Below are positions 18,050 through 28,365 of a stretch of DNA of 64,000 bases, piece by piece (the first letter of the stretch is position 1; the number at the start of each line of letters is the position of its first letter). The notes under the pieces were generated by a model that saw only the letters and a program-made list of their open reading frames with translations, did not search any database and was not told the DNA's origin. Origin of the DNA: Bacteroidales bacterium (lineage in GTDB: Bacteria > Bacteroidota > Bacteroidia > Bacteroidales > UBA932); NCBI GenBank assembly GCA_017546585.1, contig JAFYWC010000021.1, positions 60,945-124,944 of the forward strand, in the 5' to 3' direction. The translations under genes and the position numbers were made by a program.

Positions 18050-19387
18050 ATGAAGAGAATAGTCAATTTGCTGCTCGTGCTTGCGTTTGCTGTTGCGGCA
18101 GTTTCCTGTGATCCTGTAAATCCTGATCCGTCACCTGAACCCATAGGTAAGGATCCGTTCCTGAACTGTGTTGTTCCTGAATCGGTCAAGGCCGGTGGCG
18201 AGGCCCAGATACAGTGGGACGGTTTCAAGCAGAATGCGTCACTTGTTCTTGTAGGAATGGATGGCAAGGAATATAAGATGACAGTGAAGGTGATCACTGC
18301 ATATGGCCTTACTTTCAAGGTTCCTGTAAATACTCCGGAAGGACTTTATAATCTTGTGCTTGTACAGGGCGAAAGGACCGGACTTGGAGAGATTACAGTC
18401 ACGCCTGCGGATATGCCTGTCACCGGTCTGAAGGTTCCGACAGGTGCCAAGCAGGGTGAGTCTTTCGTGATCGAGGGAGTAGGATTCGAAGAGGGATGCA
18501 GTGTTATCGCTGCTGATCAGAACGGAAAGGAGACAACCCTTGAAACGGAGTTCTCTTATTCAGGTCTTACTGTGACAGTTCCTGCAGACTTCACGGAAGG
18601 TACATACTCTCTTTATCTCCTCCAGGATGAGATGAGGTGGCTTCTCGCTTCATCCTTCTCGGTGTATAAGGAACTGGTAGCCAAGAGTCTCGCACATATT
18701 GACTATTACACAGACTATGTAGATGGCGCTCTCCTCAAACTTTCTTGGGAGATTTCCAAAGAGGAGCCTGTGACTTTGACTGTTTCACAGTCGATCGTTG
18801 AGGGAGATACAGCGACCCTTGATGTATACGATATGTATCAGTTCGGCGAAGATGGCGTACTTGAACTGGTCGCTGACGGATTTGAGGAGTCAAATGACCT
18901 TGAGATGTCCTATGCTGCCGATGAAGAAGGAAATGTGTCTGTATCTTATGTGCTCATTTATGGAAAGAAGGAGCCGACTCCGTTCACCTGGACCTATGAT
19001 GTGGACGGATTCCTTACCGAGGTGGCTTCACCTACTAAGACCTTCCGTTCATTCGAGTACCAGAACGGAAATATGACAGTCTTCAACAACACGTCTTTCG
19101 AGTACGGTGACGCTTCGCTTGTGAACAATCCTGCTGCGCCGGATGTCATCTGGGGCTATATGTCTCTTCTTGACAAGAACAATCCGTTTATGTATGTCCC
19201 ATATTTCCTCGGCTGGTACACCAAGGCTTCCGCACAGCTCCCTACAGCTATGCTTCAGCCGTCTGCGACAGGTACCGGTACAGACAGATATCCTATCACA
19301 TATGAATTTGACGAAGATGGTTATGTAGTGAAGATGTCTTTGGGAACTGAATGGGTTGAATACGGATTTACCTCTGCATCAAATTAA
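18050..19387 (+). CDS. IPT/TIG-like repeat lipoprotein
   Basis: 445 residues. Lipobox AAVSC (Cys20) followed by a Pro/Asp linker (DPVNPDPSPEP). Two Ig-like repeats of IPT/TIG type follow (residues ~35-120 and ~125-205), each ending in a phrase of the kind TPEGLYNLVLVQG and FTEGTYSLYLLQD. The C-terminal half (SLAHIDYYTDY...) resembles DUF4595-type beta domains that bind or decorate surface complexes. No catalytic residues are evident. It starts one base after the TlpA-like stop and is probably the last gene of the SusC/D operon proper, since a -7-like box follows. Confidence 0.7.
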   Translation: MKRIVNLLLVLAFAVAAVSCDPVNPDPSPEPIGKDPFLNCVVPESVKAGGEAQIQWDGFKQNASLVLVGMDGKEYKMTVKVITAYGLTFKVPVNTPEGLYNLVLVQGERTGLGEITVTPADMPVTGLKVPTGAKQGESFVIEGVGFEEGCSVIAADQNGKETTLETEFSYSGLTVTVPADFTEGTYSLYLLQDEMRWLLASSFSVYKELVAKSLAHIDYYTDYVDGALLKLSWEISKEEPVTLTVSQSIVEGDTATLDVYDMYQFGEDGVLELVADGFEESNDLEMSYAADEEGNVSVSYVLIYGKKEPTPFTWTYDVDGFLTEVASPTKTFRSFEYQNGNMTVFNNTSFEYGDASLVNNPAAPDVIWGYMSLLDKNNPFMYVPYFLGWYTKASAQLPTAMLQPSATGTGTDRYPITYEFDEDGYVVKMSLGTEWVEYGFTSASN

Positions 19388-19396
19388 TATTTTTCG

Positions 19397-19404
19397 TATA
19401 TTTG
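19397..19404 (+). promoter_or_regulatory. Putative -7 box TATATTTG
   Basis: Fits TAnnTTTG and lies 28 bases before the ATG of the S41 protease gene in a 45-base AT-rich gap. No matching TTTG is seen at the -33 distance, so this may be a weak secondary promoter or chance. Confidence 0.35.
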
Positions 19405-19432
19405 AAAGTTTATCGATTGCAGATATTGCAAA

Positions 19433-21262
19433 ATGAAGCATTTTTATACATTATTTCTGATTCTCCTGGCCCTTGCCGTTTCCTGCGGCAAGGAACCTGT
19501 CATCGAACCGGATGATGCTCCGGATGTTGAGGTGCCTGGCGAGGTGGTATCCGGTCTCTCGGACATCAAGAACCAGTATGCGGACAAGGAGGTTTCCTAT
19601 ATGGGAGCGACTGTTTCGATCAAGTTCGCGGCATCTGCTTCCTGGACAGCATCGCTGGTGATCAATGATGATCCTGATGGAGGATGGGTTGCCATAAGTC
19701 AATCGACCCAGAGCGGAGACTCCAAGAGAGAATCCACAGTGAGAGTTATTTTCGAGGCGAACAAGTCATCCGAGACTCGAAGTGTGGAACTTTGGATCAG
19801 TGTCGAGGGATTCGAGCCTGAATGCGCGGCTGTGCTTACACAGGCAGCTTCAGGTACAAGCGTGGATGCCAAGATCAACTTGGCCCTGAATACATATATG
19901 CACGAAATCCTTAAGGAAGACTATCTTTTCAAGGATGCATACAATGCCCAGGAAATCGACCTTACAGTACCTTTCAACGAGTTCCTCAGCAGACATCTGC
20001 TCAGTCTGGGTGACGTCAATCTCGATGACGGAGGCTACAGCAGGGAGAATCCTGACGAGCGTTTCATCTATACGAACATACAGGAGATCCAGATGGGGAC
20101 CAAGGCCGTGCAGACTGCAGGACTTGGTTTCGGACCTTTCTTCTCGACAGTCCTTGAGGACGGCACCATTGTACTTGTTGCAAGTTATGTCCGCCGCGGC
20201 TCGCCTGCGGAAGCGGCAGGTCTCCGCAGAGGTGACGTCATTTATGCCGTGAACGGATCGAGGTTCACTCAGGCTACATACTATGACGCTATGATCAGCC
20301 TCTATATGAATCCTTCAGGCTCATATAAGTTCTCGTTCCTGAGATTCGAGGACAACGGAGAGGGCGGTTACTCTCTCAACGCATACGATTCAGGAGTAGC
20401 TGTCGCTTCTTCCTATGTATACGATCCGGTGCTCCACGCATCTGTGCTCAACGATCCTGACAACTCTTCGACAAAGATAGGATATCTCGTATATGAGTCT
20501 TTCGACATCAATTCACAGGAGTTCCTTGAGGATGCCGTGAACGGATTCATCCAGGCAGGCATCACAGAACTCATCCTTGATCTACGATTCAATGCGGGTG
20601 GCGCCGTGGCGCAGAGCCGCTGGCTCTCCGGCTGCATCGCCGGACCGGCAAACGGAGACAAGACCTTCGTGAAGGTGGTATACAACAATGACAAGACCGA
20701 GAACTGGACATTCGACTATGGATATTCAAACGATACGGATCCGCTTGGCAAACCGACCGATCTCGGACTCGACAGACTGTTTGTCATAACTTCATACAAT
20801 ACGGCCTCCGCTGCAGAACTTGTGATCAACTCTCTCAAGGGAATCGATTTCCCTGTCAAGATGATCGGCTGCAACACAGAGGGCAAGAACGTAGGTATGG
20901 TGGTTTCGGAGAAAGACTACAACGGCCGCAGATTCCAGTTCTCCCCTGTGACATTCTGGGTGAAGAACGCAAAGGATTGCGGTGACTACGGCTTGGGAAT
21001 GCGTCCTGACGAATATGTCAACAACGACAACGGATATTTCTACGATGATGCAGACAATATGTTCCCTTATTCATTCTCGGACTGGGGCAATATGGACTAC
21101 AACATCGCACTCCAGTGGGCATATTGCGACATCACAGGCAAGCCGCGCTGGTCTCACACGCCGGAGTCAAAGTCGGTGGCAGCATCGGTTGAACCTATGC
21201 TCGTACAGCCGATGAAGCTTGAAAACGGAAGATACGGCAACCTTAGATATAATAATAACTAA
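19433..21262 (+). CDS. S41-family (C-terminal processing protease-like) lipoprotein
   Basis: 609 residues. Lipobox LAVSC (Cys18). Residues ~45-145 resemble a BACON-type beta domain. A PDZ domain lies at ~235-305 (RRGSPAEAAGLRRGDVIYAV). An S41 peptidase domain follows: LILDLRFNAGG, the nucleophile segment NTASAAE (Ser459), and the C-N-T-E-G-K-N motif that supplies the catalytic lysine. All expected catalytic elements are present. It is predicted to be a lipid-anchored serine protease on the outer membrane. The next lipoprotein starts 10 bases downstream. Its presence beside SusC/SusD suggests the locus handles peptides; that link is inferred. Confidence 0.88.
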   Translation: MKHFYTLFLILLALAVSCGKEPVIEPDDAPDVEVPGEVVSGLSDIKNQYADKEVSYMGATVSIKFAASASWTASLVINDDPDGGWVAISQSTQSGDSKRESTVRVIFEANKSSETRSVELWISVEGFEPECAAVLTQAASGTSVDAKINLALNTYMHEILKEDYLFKDAYNAQEIDLTVPFNEFLSRHLLSLGDVNLDDGGYSRENPDERFIYTNIQEIQMGTKAVQTAGLGFGPFFSTVLEDGTIVLVASYVRRGSPAEAAGLRRGDVIYAVNGSRFTQATYYDAMISLYMNPSGSYKFSFLRFEDNGEGGYSLNAYDSGVAVASSYVYDPVLHASVLNDPDNSSTKIGYLVYESFDINSQEFLEDAVNGFIQAGITELILDLRFNAGGAVAQSRWLSGCIAGPANGDKTFVKVVYNNDKTENWTFDYGYSNDTDPLGKPTDLGLDRLFVITSYNTASAAELVINSLKGIDFPVKMIGCNTEGKNVGMVVSEKDYNGRRFQFSPVTFWVKNAKDCGDYGLGMRPDEYVNNDNGYFYDDADNMFPYSFSDWGNMDYNIALQWAYCDITGKPRWSHTPESKSVAASVEPMLVQPMKLENGRYGNLRYNNN

Positions 21263-21272
21263 ATATAATCTT

Positions 21273-24188
21273 ATGAAACTTTTCTCAAACCTAAAGTCAG
21301 GATTCCTCAGGGCTGCAGTCATTGCCCTTCTGGCTACTCCTGCGGCAGTTTCCTGCTTCGATCCTACCGAACTGCAGGAACAGATCGATATGCTTGTGGA
21401 CAAGGTCTATGAGCTTGAGACAAAACTCAACAATGAGATCGCCGCTCTCAATGCGATGATCAAAGGAAATGCTATGATCAGCGAAGTTCTCGTAAGTGCT
21501 GAGGGTATTACAACCATAAAGCTTACTACAGGAGCTGAATTCCAGCTTTATCCTAAGCAGGATATGCAGTCCTTCATCACATATATGAAGGCTTCCATCA
21601 ACGGTGAAAACGTTGACTGCTGGGCATATATCGATGAAAAGGGCGTAAAGAGATATATGAGAGACTCGGAAGGAAATCCTATCCCTGTCGCTTCTGCTAC
21701 TCCTGAGGTGGTGGAGATCGACGGAGAGACATATCTCCTCATCGGCGGCGAGTATTATCCGCTTTCAGGTAACTCTGTATTCTCAGACTACGAACTCATC
21801 ACAGACGAACTCACAGGCGAGGTATATGCTGTGACATTCACTTTCGGTGAGGATATGACCTTCACTGTAACAGTGGACGGAGCTTGCAGATTCAGCTTCG
21901 TTGCTGCAACAGGAGGTTTCGGTCAGACTGTCATCATCAAGGATTACTATGTTTCATACGGCCTTACAGAAAAGGTGCAGATCGACACTCGTGGAGTCGT
22001 TGACTATGTGCTCCAGATTCCGGACGGATGGAGAGTGAAGGAGTACGAAGATATCTATATGGGTACCAAATACTTCCAGATTACAGCTCCTTCAAAGGCG
22101 TTGGTCGAGTCAGGTGTTGCAGCTGAAGATGGTGATCTTAAGGTGGTTGCAGTCCTCGAGGGCGGCAAGGCTACAGTGTCCAAACTGTATCTTACTACAT
22201 CGCCTTTCAGAACTTTCGACGTGAGCCTCGGCAATGTGAAAGCTGAAATGTACAATGGCCTCCAGAAGTTCGTATACGGCGTATGCCTCAAGTCTCAGTT
22301 CGACGAGTCTGCGATCTTTGCAGAGGCAGAGGAACTTCTCACTGCCTATTCTTATCCTGCCGGCTTCGGCGTGACTTCAGATGACCTTTCTGCATCAGTT
22401 GCAGAGGTGCTTGACGCAGAACCGGTGGCTGGCGAGGAGTATGTGTTCTGGGCGCTCCCTGCTCTCTACTACGAGACTATGGATGATGCAGGATACTATG
22501 TTGACCAGAACACTTTCGTGACCAAGGCATTCAAATATTCTTCAGTGAAGTTCGAGGTTTCTGACATCAGATTCCGTGATGCACAGCTTTCAATGGAGAT
22601 TGCAGGTGCGGATGCATACTATATGGAACTCGTTCCTGCAACCGACTTCTATATGGAGGATCTCCTCTATTGCCTTAACAACAGATACTATGATCCTATC
22701 TCGACACCTATGTCATATGAAGGATCGATCTTCTCGCTTACAGGTGTTGAGGCTGCTCCCGCAACAGCTTATGTGGCTTGGGTAGCTCTTGCTGAGAATG
22801 GCAAGACTTATTCTGAGGCAGATGTTGTGGTATGCGAGTTCTCGACTTTGAAGCTTGAGGCAGGTGCATCTGTAAAGGTGGCTGCAGGCGATATGAAAGT
22901 TACTGCACTTGATATCGTAGTGCCATTGACAGCAGAAGGCGCTGAGTCAATCTATTATGCATTTATGGCGAAGTCAAGCGCATCTTCATATTCTGATGAC
23001 GAGGCCAAGGCGACTTACCTTTTTGAGAAGGGTGCAAGTGTGAAGGATACTGCAGTTGAGGCAAGACTTACTGATTTCGTTACCAAGACAAAGCCTGCAA
23101 CATCTTACGTGATGATGGCTGTCGCTTCTGACAAAGACGGAAAGTACGGTGAAGTCCTTACTCTCGAAGTTGCAACTACAGAGATCGCATATAACGATAT
23201 CGTTGTCGATGTGACACTTGACAAGAACGATCCGGGCAATGTAGTCCTCGGCGTTTCTGCAAAGGGCGCAACTGATTTCCTTTACTGGGTAGGTAGAACC
23301 GCAGACAACACTTGGAAGAGTACAAACTATATGGGCGGCAAACTTGAGACTGCAGAGGCTTATATGTACCTCAACAGCGACAACTACAAGATTACTTCAG
23401 TGATGGAGAAATATCCGCTCGTAGACGGCAAGATCACTTTGACAGACCTTACAGTTGACGTTGACTATGTCATCGTGGCTATGGCAAAGGATGCAAACGG
23501 AGTGTACTCTCACGGTACAATGCTCAAGTTCGTTCCTAATCCGGTAGCTCTCGGAAATGTCATCACCAAGGAAAATCCTAAGTGGGAGGCAGCAAAGCCT
23601 ACAGTTACCTGGATCAGAGAGAAGTTCCAGCCTTCTACAGGAATGATGTCAGGTCAGTATGGCTGTACAGTGCTTCTTCCTGAGAATATGACAGGTTACG
23701 TTCTTCTTGCTACTGACAACGCACTTTGCGAGAGCGACGTGGCTTACGAGCTTGAAAGAGAGGCTAAGATGATCAAGGTTATGGTAGAGGCTGACCATCG
23801 CAGAGACTCTGATGTTCCAGACCCGTCTATCGATCCGGAGGATTGGCCAAACTATATGTGGCCGGACGGCAGCATCTTCTATCACCACGAGCACGGACAT
23901 CCATTGTTCGGTTACGGTGTAGTATGGGCAAACCGTGAGGTTCACCAGGCATTGTGCGGTGGCGACCACGAGGGTGTGAAGCCAGGAAAGGCAAACGGTA
24001 AGGACATCGACGTGACACACGTTCTCCTCTTCAACGACGGAAACCCTATCGAGTTCAGACAGCCGTCTGCAATCGGCAGCACTGAAGAGGTGGTAGACAA
24101 GGTCTACATCGTTCTTCAGGACCTCGAGGGCAACTGCTACGAGACATATGTATACGACGTTCCTGTAGAGTACTTCTCACAGCAGTAA
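21273..24188 (+). CDS. Stalked lipoprotein with DUF4988/PL29-N-like coiled coil
   Basis: 971 residues from ATG 21273; an upstream in-frame ATG at 21219 lies inside the previous gene and would spoil the signal peptide. Lipobox AAVSC (Cys28) is followed at once by a coiled coil (ELQEQIDMLVDKVYELETKL) and a TTIKLTTGAEFQLY strand region, as in the PL29 N-terminal/DUF4988 domain. Strand-rich repeats follow. Residues ~865-900 are rich in His, Trp and Pro (FYHHEHGHPLFGYG) with GGDHEG after, possibly a metal site. Same architecture as the genes at 3123 and 56673. Function unknown; surface binding is inferred. Confidence 0.72.
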   Translation: MKLFSNLKSGFLRAAVIALLATPAAVSCFDPTELQEQIDMLVDKVYELETKLNNEIAALNAMIKGNAMISEVLVSAEGITTIKLTTGAEFQLYPKQDMQSFITYMKASINGENVDCWAYIDEKGVKRYMRDSEGNPIPVASATPEVVEIDGETYLLIGGEYYPLSGNSVFSDYELITDELTGEVYAVTFTFGEDMTFTVTVDGACRFSFVAATGGFGQTVIIKDYYVSYGLTEKVQIDTRGVVDYVLQIPDGWRVKEYEDIYMGTKYFQITAPSKALVESGVAAEDGDLKVVAVLEGGKATVSKLYLTTSPFRTFDVSLGNVKAEMYNGLQKFVYGVCLKSQFDESAIFAEAEELLTAYSYPAGFGVTSDDLSASVAEVLDAEPVAGEEYVFWALPALYYETMDDAGYYVDQNTFVTKAFKYSSVKFEVSDIRFRDAQLSMEIAGADAYYMELVPATDFYMEDLLYCLNNRYYDPISTPMSYEGSIFSLTGVEAAPATAYVAWVALAENGKTYSEADVVVCEFSTLKLEAGASVKVAAGDMKVTALDIVVPLTAEGAESIYYAFMAKSSASSYSDDEAKATYLFEKGASVKDTAVEARLTDFVTKTKPATSYVMMAVASDKDGKYGEVLTLEVATTEIAYNDIVVDVTLDKNDPGNVVLGVSAKGATDFLYWVGRTADNTWKSTNYMGGKLETAEAYMYLNSDNYKITSVMEKYPLVDGKITLTDLTVDVDYVIVAMAKDANGVYSHGTMLKFVPNPVALGNVITKENPKWEAAKPTVTWIREKFQPSTGMMSGQYGCTVLLPENMTGYVLLATDNALCESDVAYELEREAKMIKVMVEADHRRDSDVPDPSIDPEDWPNYMWPDGSIFYHHEHGHPLFGYGVVWANREVHQALCGGDHEGVKPGKANGKDIDVTHVLLFNDGNPIEFRQPSAIGSTEEVVDKVYIVLQDLEGNCYETYVYDVPVEYFSQQ

Positions 24189-24200
24189 CATAAAATAAAT

Positions 24201-24242
24201 AAAAAAGCGCCTGTCGGTTCGTACCGACAGGCGCTTTTTTAT
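24201..24242. terminator. Bidirectional terminator between convergent units
   Basis: 12-bp perfect stem GCGCCTGTCGGT / ACCGACAGGCGC (24207-24218 and 24223-24234) with a TCGT loop, flanked by AAAAAA on the left and TTTTTT on the right. It can end the surface-lipoprotein unit from the left and infB from the right. Confidence 0.95.
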
Positions 24243-24252
24243 TATGTATATC

Positions 24253-27075
24253 TTAGAGAGTTCTCTTGATCTCTTCGATTGTGTATGCCTCGACAACGTC
24301 ACCGATCTTGATATCGTTGTAGCCCTGGATATTAAGACCGCAGTCCATACCCATATGAACCTCCTTGACATCGTCCTTGAATCTCTTGAGAGATCCGAGT
24401 TCTCCGGTGTAAACCACGATACCGTCGCGGATCACGCGCACCTTCGCAGTTCTTGTGAGCTTACCCTCGCGTACGATACATCCTGCGATAGTACCGACCT
24501 TAGAGATCTTGAATGTCTCCTGAACCTCTGCAGTTGCAGTGACAACCTCCTTCTGCTCAGGCTCGAGCATACCCTCGATACCGCTCTTGAGCTCGTTGAT
24601 ACAGTCGTAGATGACTGAGTAGAGACGGATCTCGATCTCCTCCTTCTCAGCAAGCTTTCTTGCAGAAGGCATAGGACGAACCTGGAAACCGATGATGATC
24701 GCATCCGAAGCTGCAGCAAGAAGGATATCCGACTCCGAGATCGCACCCACAGCCTTGTGGATAACGTTTACGCGTACCTCCTCTGTAGAGAGCTTGATGA
24801 TAGAGTCTGAGAGAGCCTCCACCGATCCGTCCACGTCTCCCTTGACGATGACGTTGAGCTCCTTGAAGTTTCCGATCGCGATACGACGTCCGATCTCCTC
24901 GAGAGTCATATGCTTCTGAGTCTTGATGCCCTGGATACGGATGAGCTGCTCACGCTTGTTGGCGATGTCCTTAGCCTCCTTCTCGTCAGCCATTACAACG
25001 AATGTCTCACCCGCTGTAGGCGCTCCGTTGAGACCGAGAACTGAAACAGGTGTAGATGGACCAGCCTCTTCAACCTTCTGACCACGCTCATTGTACATAG
25101 CCTTCACCTTACCTGTGTAGCATCCTGAAAGCATTACGTCTCCCACGCGGAGAGTACCGTTCTGAACGAGGATGGTAGCGAGGTAACCGCGTCCCTTGTC
25201 CAATGACGACTCGATCACAGCACCTGCGGCTCTCTTGTTAGGGTTGGCCTTGAGTTCAAGCATTTCTGCCTCAAGGAGAACCTTCTCAAGGAGAAGCTCT
25301 ACGTTTATACCCTGCTTAGCCGAAATCTCCTGGCACTGGTAGCTACCGCCCCAGTCCTCGACGAGGATGTTCATATTAGAGAGCTGCTCGCGGATCTTGT
25401 CAGGGTTTGCACCCGGCTTGTCGATCTTGTTGATAGCGAAGATCATAGGCACGCCTGCAGCCTGTGCGTGGTTGATAGCCTCGACTGTCTGAGGCATAAT
25501 GCAGTCGTCAGCCGCCACGATGATGATGGCTACGTCTGTCATCTTCGCACCACGGGCACGCATCGCTGTAAACGCCTCGTGACCTGGAGTATCAAGGAAT
25601 GTGATCTTCTGTCCGTCAGGAAGTTCAACGTGGTATGCTCCGATGTGCTGGGTGATACCGCCGGCCTCACCTGCAATCACGTTAGCCTTACGGATGTAGT
25701 CGAGGAGGGAAGTCTTACCGTGGTCAACGTGACCCATCACGGTGATCACCGGTGGACGTGGGAGGAGATCCTCATCGGTATCCTCCGCCTCTCCCTGGGC
25801 GATTGCGTCTGTAAGGTTCGCAGTCACGAATTCAACTTCATATCCGAACTCCTCTGCAACGAGTACGAGAGTCTCAGCATCGAGACGCTGGTTGATGGAT
25901 ACCATCATACCGAGGCTCATACAAGCTCCGATGACCTTTGTCACAGGAGTATTGTTCATAAGGGTAGCGAGGTCGTTTACTGTAACGAACTCAGTAACCT
26001 TGAGAACCTTCTGCTCGAGCTGCTGGAGCTCCATCTCCTCCTGCATCCTCTGTGAGGCTGCCTCCCTCTTGTCCTTTCTGTGCTTAGCTCCGAAGTTGTT
26101 CTTCTTACCCTCGTTCATACGGGCGTAAGTCTCCTTGATCTGCTTCTGGATCTCCTTCTGCATCTCTTCCTGCTCCGCCTCAGTCATAGGCTTGAACTTG
26201 TCGCCACCGCGGTCACGACGGCTCTTCTTGTCGTTGTTCTTCTTGCCCTGGTTCTGCTGCTGAGCGTTGTTTGCGCCCGGCTTGTTGCTGTTGTTGTTCT
26301 TGTCCTTCTTTACCTTGTTGTCAGCCTCGACCTTAGTGACGTCAACCTTCTGGCTTCCGCCCTTCTCGATTCTTTCTCTCTTCTTCTTTTTCTTCTTCTT
26401 GTCGAACTGAGAAAGGTCGATCTTGTCTACGACCTTAGGTCCTGCAAGCTTCTCGACCTCGATCTTCACTTCACGAGGCTCTGCCTTTGGCTGTACCTTC
26501 ACAGGCTCTTCCGCTGGGGTTGGGGCGGCTGGTGCTACCGGTGCTGGTGCAGCTGCTGGCTCTGCTGCCGGTGCTGGCTCTGGTGCTGGTGCAGGAGCTG
26601 GCTCCGGTGTCTTCTCCTGAACTGGAGCAGACTTCTTGTCGAATTTAGAAAGATCGATCTTGTCGATGATCTTGAGACCGCCCTCTTCCTTTGCAGGCTC
26701 TGCAGGTGCTGCAGGCTTCTCCACAGGTTTAGGTGCGACCTCTACCTCCTTAGGCTGTGCCACAGGAGCCTCTGCGTTGAGCGCATTGCTCTTGATGACA
26801 ACTTCCTTCACAGGTGCTTCCTCCTCCTCAGGTGTGCTCTTCTTCTTGGATCCCATCTCGATGATCTCCTTGAGCTTGATGGTCACCTTTTCAGAGTCGG
26901 CTTTAAGTTTCTGGTCTTCACCGAACTTAGCTTCGATAGCCGGAAGATACTCGTCCGATACCTTTGCGTTCGGATTCATCTCCACATTGGCTCCCTTCTC
27001 GTTGAGGAAATCCACGAGACGCTGAAGTCCGATGCTGAATTGTTTTGTAAGTTTACTTAATCTTATTTCTGCCAT
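24253..27075 (-). CDS. infB: Translation initiation factor IF-2
   Basis: 940 residues. The N-terminal IF2-N helix domain ([17 protein letters not shown]) is followed by a long Ala/Pro/Lys linker (residues ~90-300) containing a poly-Lys run, then a second IF2-N region. The GTPase domain starts near residue 437 with [11 protein letters not shown] (G1), DTPGHEAF (G3) and NKID (G4). Domains II-IV end in KRTL. IF-2 is a GTPase that places initiator tRNA on the 30S subunit and promotes subunit joining. Last gene of rimP-nusA-infB, 24 bases after nusA, ending at the shared terminator. The linker is highly charged, as is common in Bacteroidetes. Confidence 0.98.
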   Translation of the reverse strand: MAEIRLSKLTKQFSIGLQRLVDFLNEKGANVEMNPNAKVSDEYLPAIEAKFGEDQKLKADSEKVTIKLKEIIEMGSKKKSTPEEEEAPVKEVVIKSNALNAEAPVAQPKEVEVAPKPVEKPAAPAEPAKEEGGLKIIDKIDLSKFDKKSAPVQEKTPEPAPAPAPEPAPAAEPAAAPAPVAPAAPTPAEEPVKVQPKAEPREVKIEVEKLAGPKVVDKIDLSQFDKKKKKKKRERIEKGGSQKVDVTKVEADNKVKKDKNNNSNKPGANNAQQQNQGKKNNDKKSRRDRGGDKFKPMTEAEQEEMQKEIQKQIKETYARMNEGKKNNFGAKHRKDKREAASQRMQEEMELQQLEQKVLKVTEFVTVNDLATLMNNTPVTKVIGACMSLGMMVSINQRLDAETLVLVAEEFGYEVEFVTANLTDAIAQGEAEDTDEDLLPRPPVITVMGHVDHGKTSLLDYIRKANVIAGEAGGITQHIGAYHVELPDGQKITFLDTPGHEAFTAMRARGAKMTDVAIIIVAADDCIMPQTVEAINHAQAAGVPMIFAINKIDKPGANPDKIREQLSNMNILVEDWGGSYQCQEISAKQGINVELLLEKVLLEAEMLELKANPNKRAAGAVIESSLDKGRGYLATILVQNGTLRVGDVMLSGCYTGKVKAMYNERGQKVEEAGPSTPVSVLGLNGAPTAGETFVVMADEKEAKDIANKREQLIRIQGIKTQKHMTLEEIGRRIAIGNFKELNVIVKGDVDGSVEALSDSIIKLSTEEVRVNVIHKAVGAISESDILLAAASDAIIIGFQVRPMPSARKLAEKEEIEIRLYSVIYDCINELKSGIEGMLEPEQKEVVTATAEVQETFKISKVGTIAGCIVREGKLTRTAKVRVIRDGIVVYTGELGSLKRFKDDVKEVHMGMDCGLNIQGYNDIKIGDVVEAYTIEEIKRTL

Positions 27076-27099
27076 ATTTTACCCCTTCATTAATCAGTT

Positions 27100-28350
27100 T
27101 TATTCTTCTTCAAATTCCGCGCGGAGGATATCGAAGATCTCCTCTACGGTCTCGTCCTCGAGGTCTGCCCTCTTGGCGATGTCTGCAGGGCTGAATGCGA
27201 GTACGCTCTTCGCTGTGTCGCATCCGATGCTCTGAAGCTTCTCGATGATCCAGTTCTCGATAACGTCATCGAACTCGCTGAGGAGTACGTCCTCCTCTTC
27301 TGCGTTGTTGTCTTCCTTAGGAAGCTCTCTCCATACTTCAATCTCCTTGCCTACGAGCATACCTGCAAGACGGATGTTGCATCCACCCTTACCGATACCC
27401 TTCTTGACCTCGTCAGGAAGCATATATACCTTGATCTTCTCCTCTTCTGCGCCGAGTACGATTGAAGAGATCTTTGCAGGGTTGAGTGCTCTCTGGATAA
27501 GGAGCTGAGTGTTGTTTGTCCACTGGAGAACGTCGATGTTCTCGTTGCGGAGCTCTCTTACGATGCCGATGATACGTGAACCCTTCACGCCGATGCAGGC
27601 TCCGATAGGATCGATTCTCTCATCGTATGACTCTACAGCCACCTTTGCACGCTCGCCAGGTACGCGAACTACCTTCTTGATTGTGATGAGGCCGTCGTAG
27701 ATCTCAGGAACCTCCTGCTCGAAGAGCTTCTCGAGGAACTCTGGAGTAGTTCTTGAAAGTACGATGTATGGAGTTGTGTTGTTCTTCATCTCCACGCTCT
27801 TGATGATAGCGCGTACAGTGTCGTTCTTCTTGAAGTGCTCGCCAGGAATCTGCTCTGACTTAGGGAGTCTGAGCTCGTTTCCGTCCTCGTCGAGGATGAG
27901 AGCCTCCTTAGCCCAAGTCTGGTAAACCTCACCGGTGAAGATCTCGCCGATCTTGCCCACGTACTTGTTGTAGAGGTTTGCCTTCTCGATGTCCATAATT
28001 CTTCCCTGGAGGTTCTGGCGGATGTTGAGGATACCGCGGCGTCCGAAATCCTTGAGCTCGATCTTCTTTGCGAAAGTCTCTCCGATCTCGTAGTCGTCGT
28101 CGAGAGTCTCGTCGTCCATAGCGATCTGAGTGTTAGGATCCTCTACCTCTTCAACAACTTCCCTGTTCCAGTAGATCTCGCAGTCTCCCTTGTCGATGTT
28201 GATGATGATGTCAAAGTTGTCTGCAGATCCGTAGGTCTTTGTGATCTGAGTCCTGAACACATCCTCGAGCACACCCATCATTGTAGGTCTGTCGATGTTC
28301 TTCTGGTTCTTGAACTCAGCAAAAGCGTCTTTAAGTTCAATCTTTTCCAT
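27100..28350 (-). CDS. nusA: Transcription termination/antitermination factor NusA
   Basis: 416 residues. N-terminal NusA domain, S1 domain (GEIFTGEVYQTW), then two KH domains including the conserved ERIDPIGACIGVKGSRI and GKGGCNIRLAGMLVG. The acidic C-terminus ends in RAEFEEE. It lacks the extra C-terminal repeats of E. coli NusA, as is usual outside Proteobacteria. It binds RNA polymerase and modulates pausing and termination. Second gene of the rimP-nusA-infB cluster, 15 bases after rimP. Confidence 0.98.
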   Translation of the reverse strand: MEKIELKDAFAEFKNQKNIDRPTMMGVLEDVFRTQITKTYGSADNFDIIINIDKGDCEIYWNREVVEEVEDPNTQIAMDDETLDDDYEIGETFAKKIELKDFGRRGILNIRQNLQGRIMDIEKANLYNKYVGKIGEIFTGEVYQTWAKEALILDEDGNELRLPKSEQIPGEHFKKNDTVRAIIKSVEMKNNTTPYIVLSRTTPEFLEKLFEQEVPEIYDGLITIKKVVRVPGERAKVAVESYDERIDPIGACIGVKGSRIIGIVRELRNENIDVLQWTNNTQLLIQRALNPAKISSIVLGAEEEKIKVYMLPDEVKKGIGKGGCNIRLAGMLVGKEIEVWRELPKEDNNAEEEDVLLSEFDDVIENWIIEKLQSIGCDTAKSVLAFSPADIAKRADLEDETVEEIFDILRAEFEEE

Positions 28351-28365
28351 TTCTTATGTTTTTGT

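Noticed and set aside
26080-27060. Long open frame on the plus strand opposite infB, Leu/Cys/Trp-rich.
   Set aside because: It is the antisense of the Ala/Pro/Lys linker of infB, has no plausible protein composition or start signals, and infB is certain.
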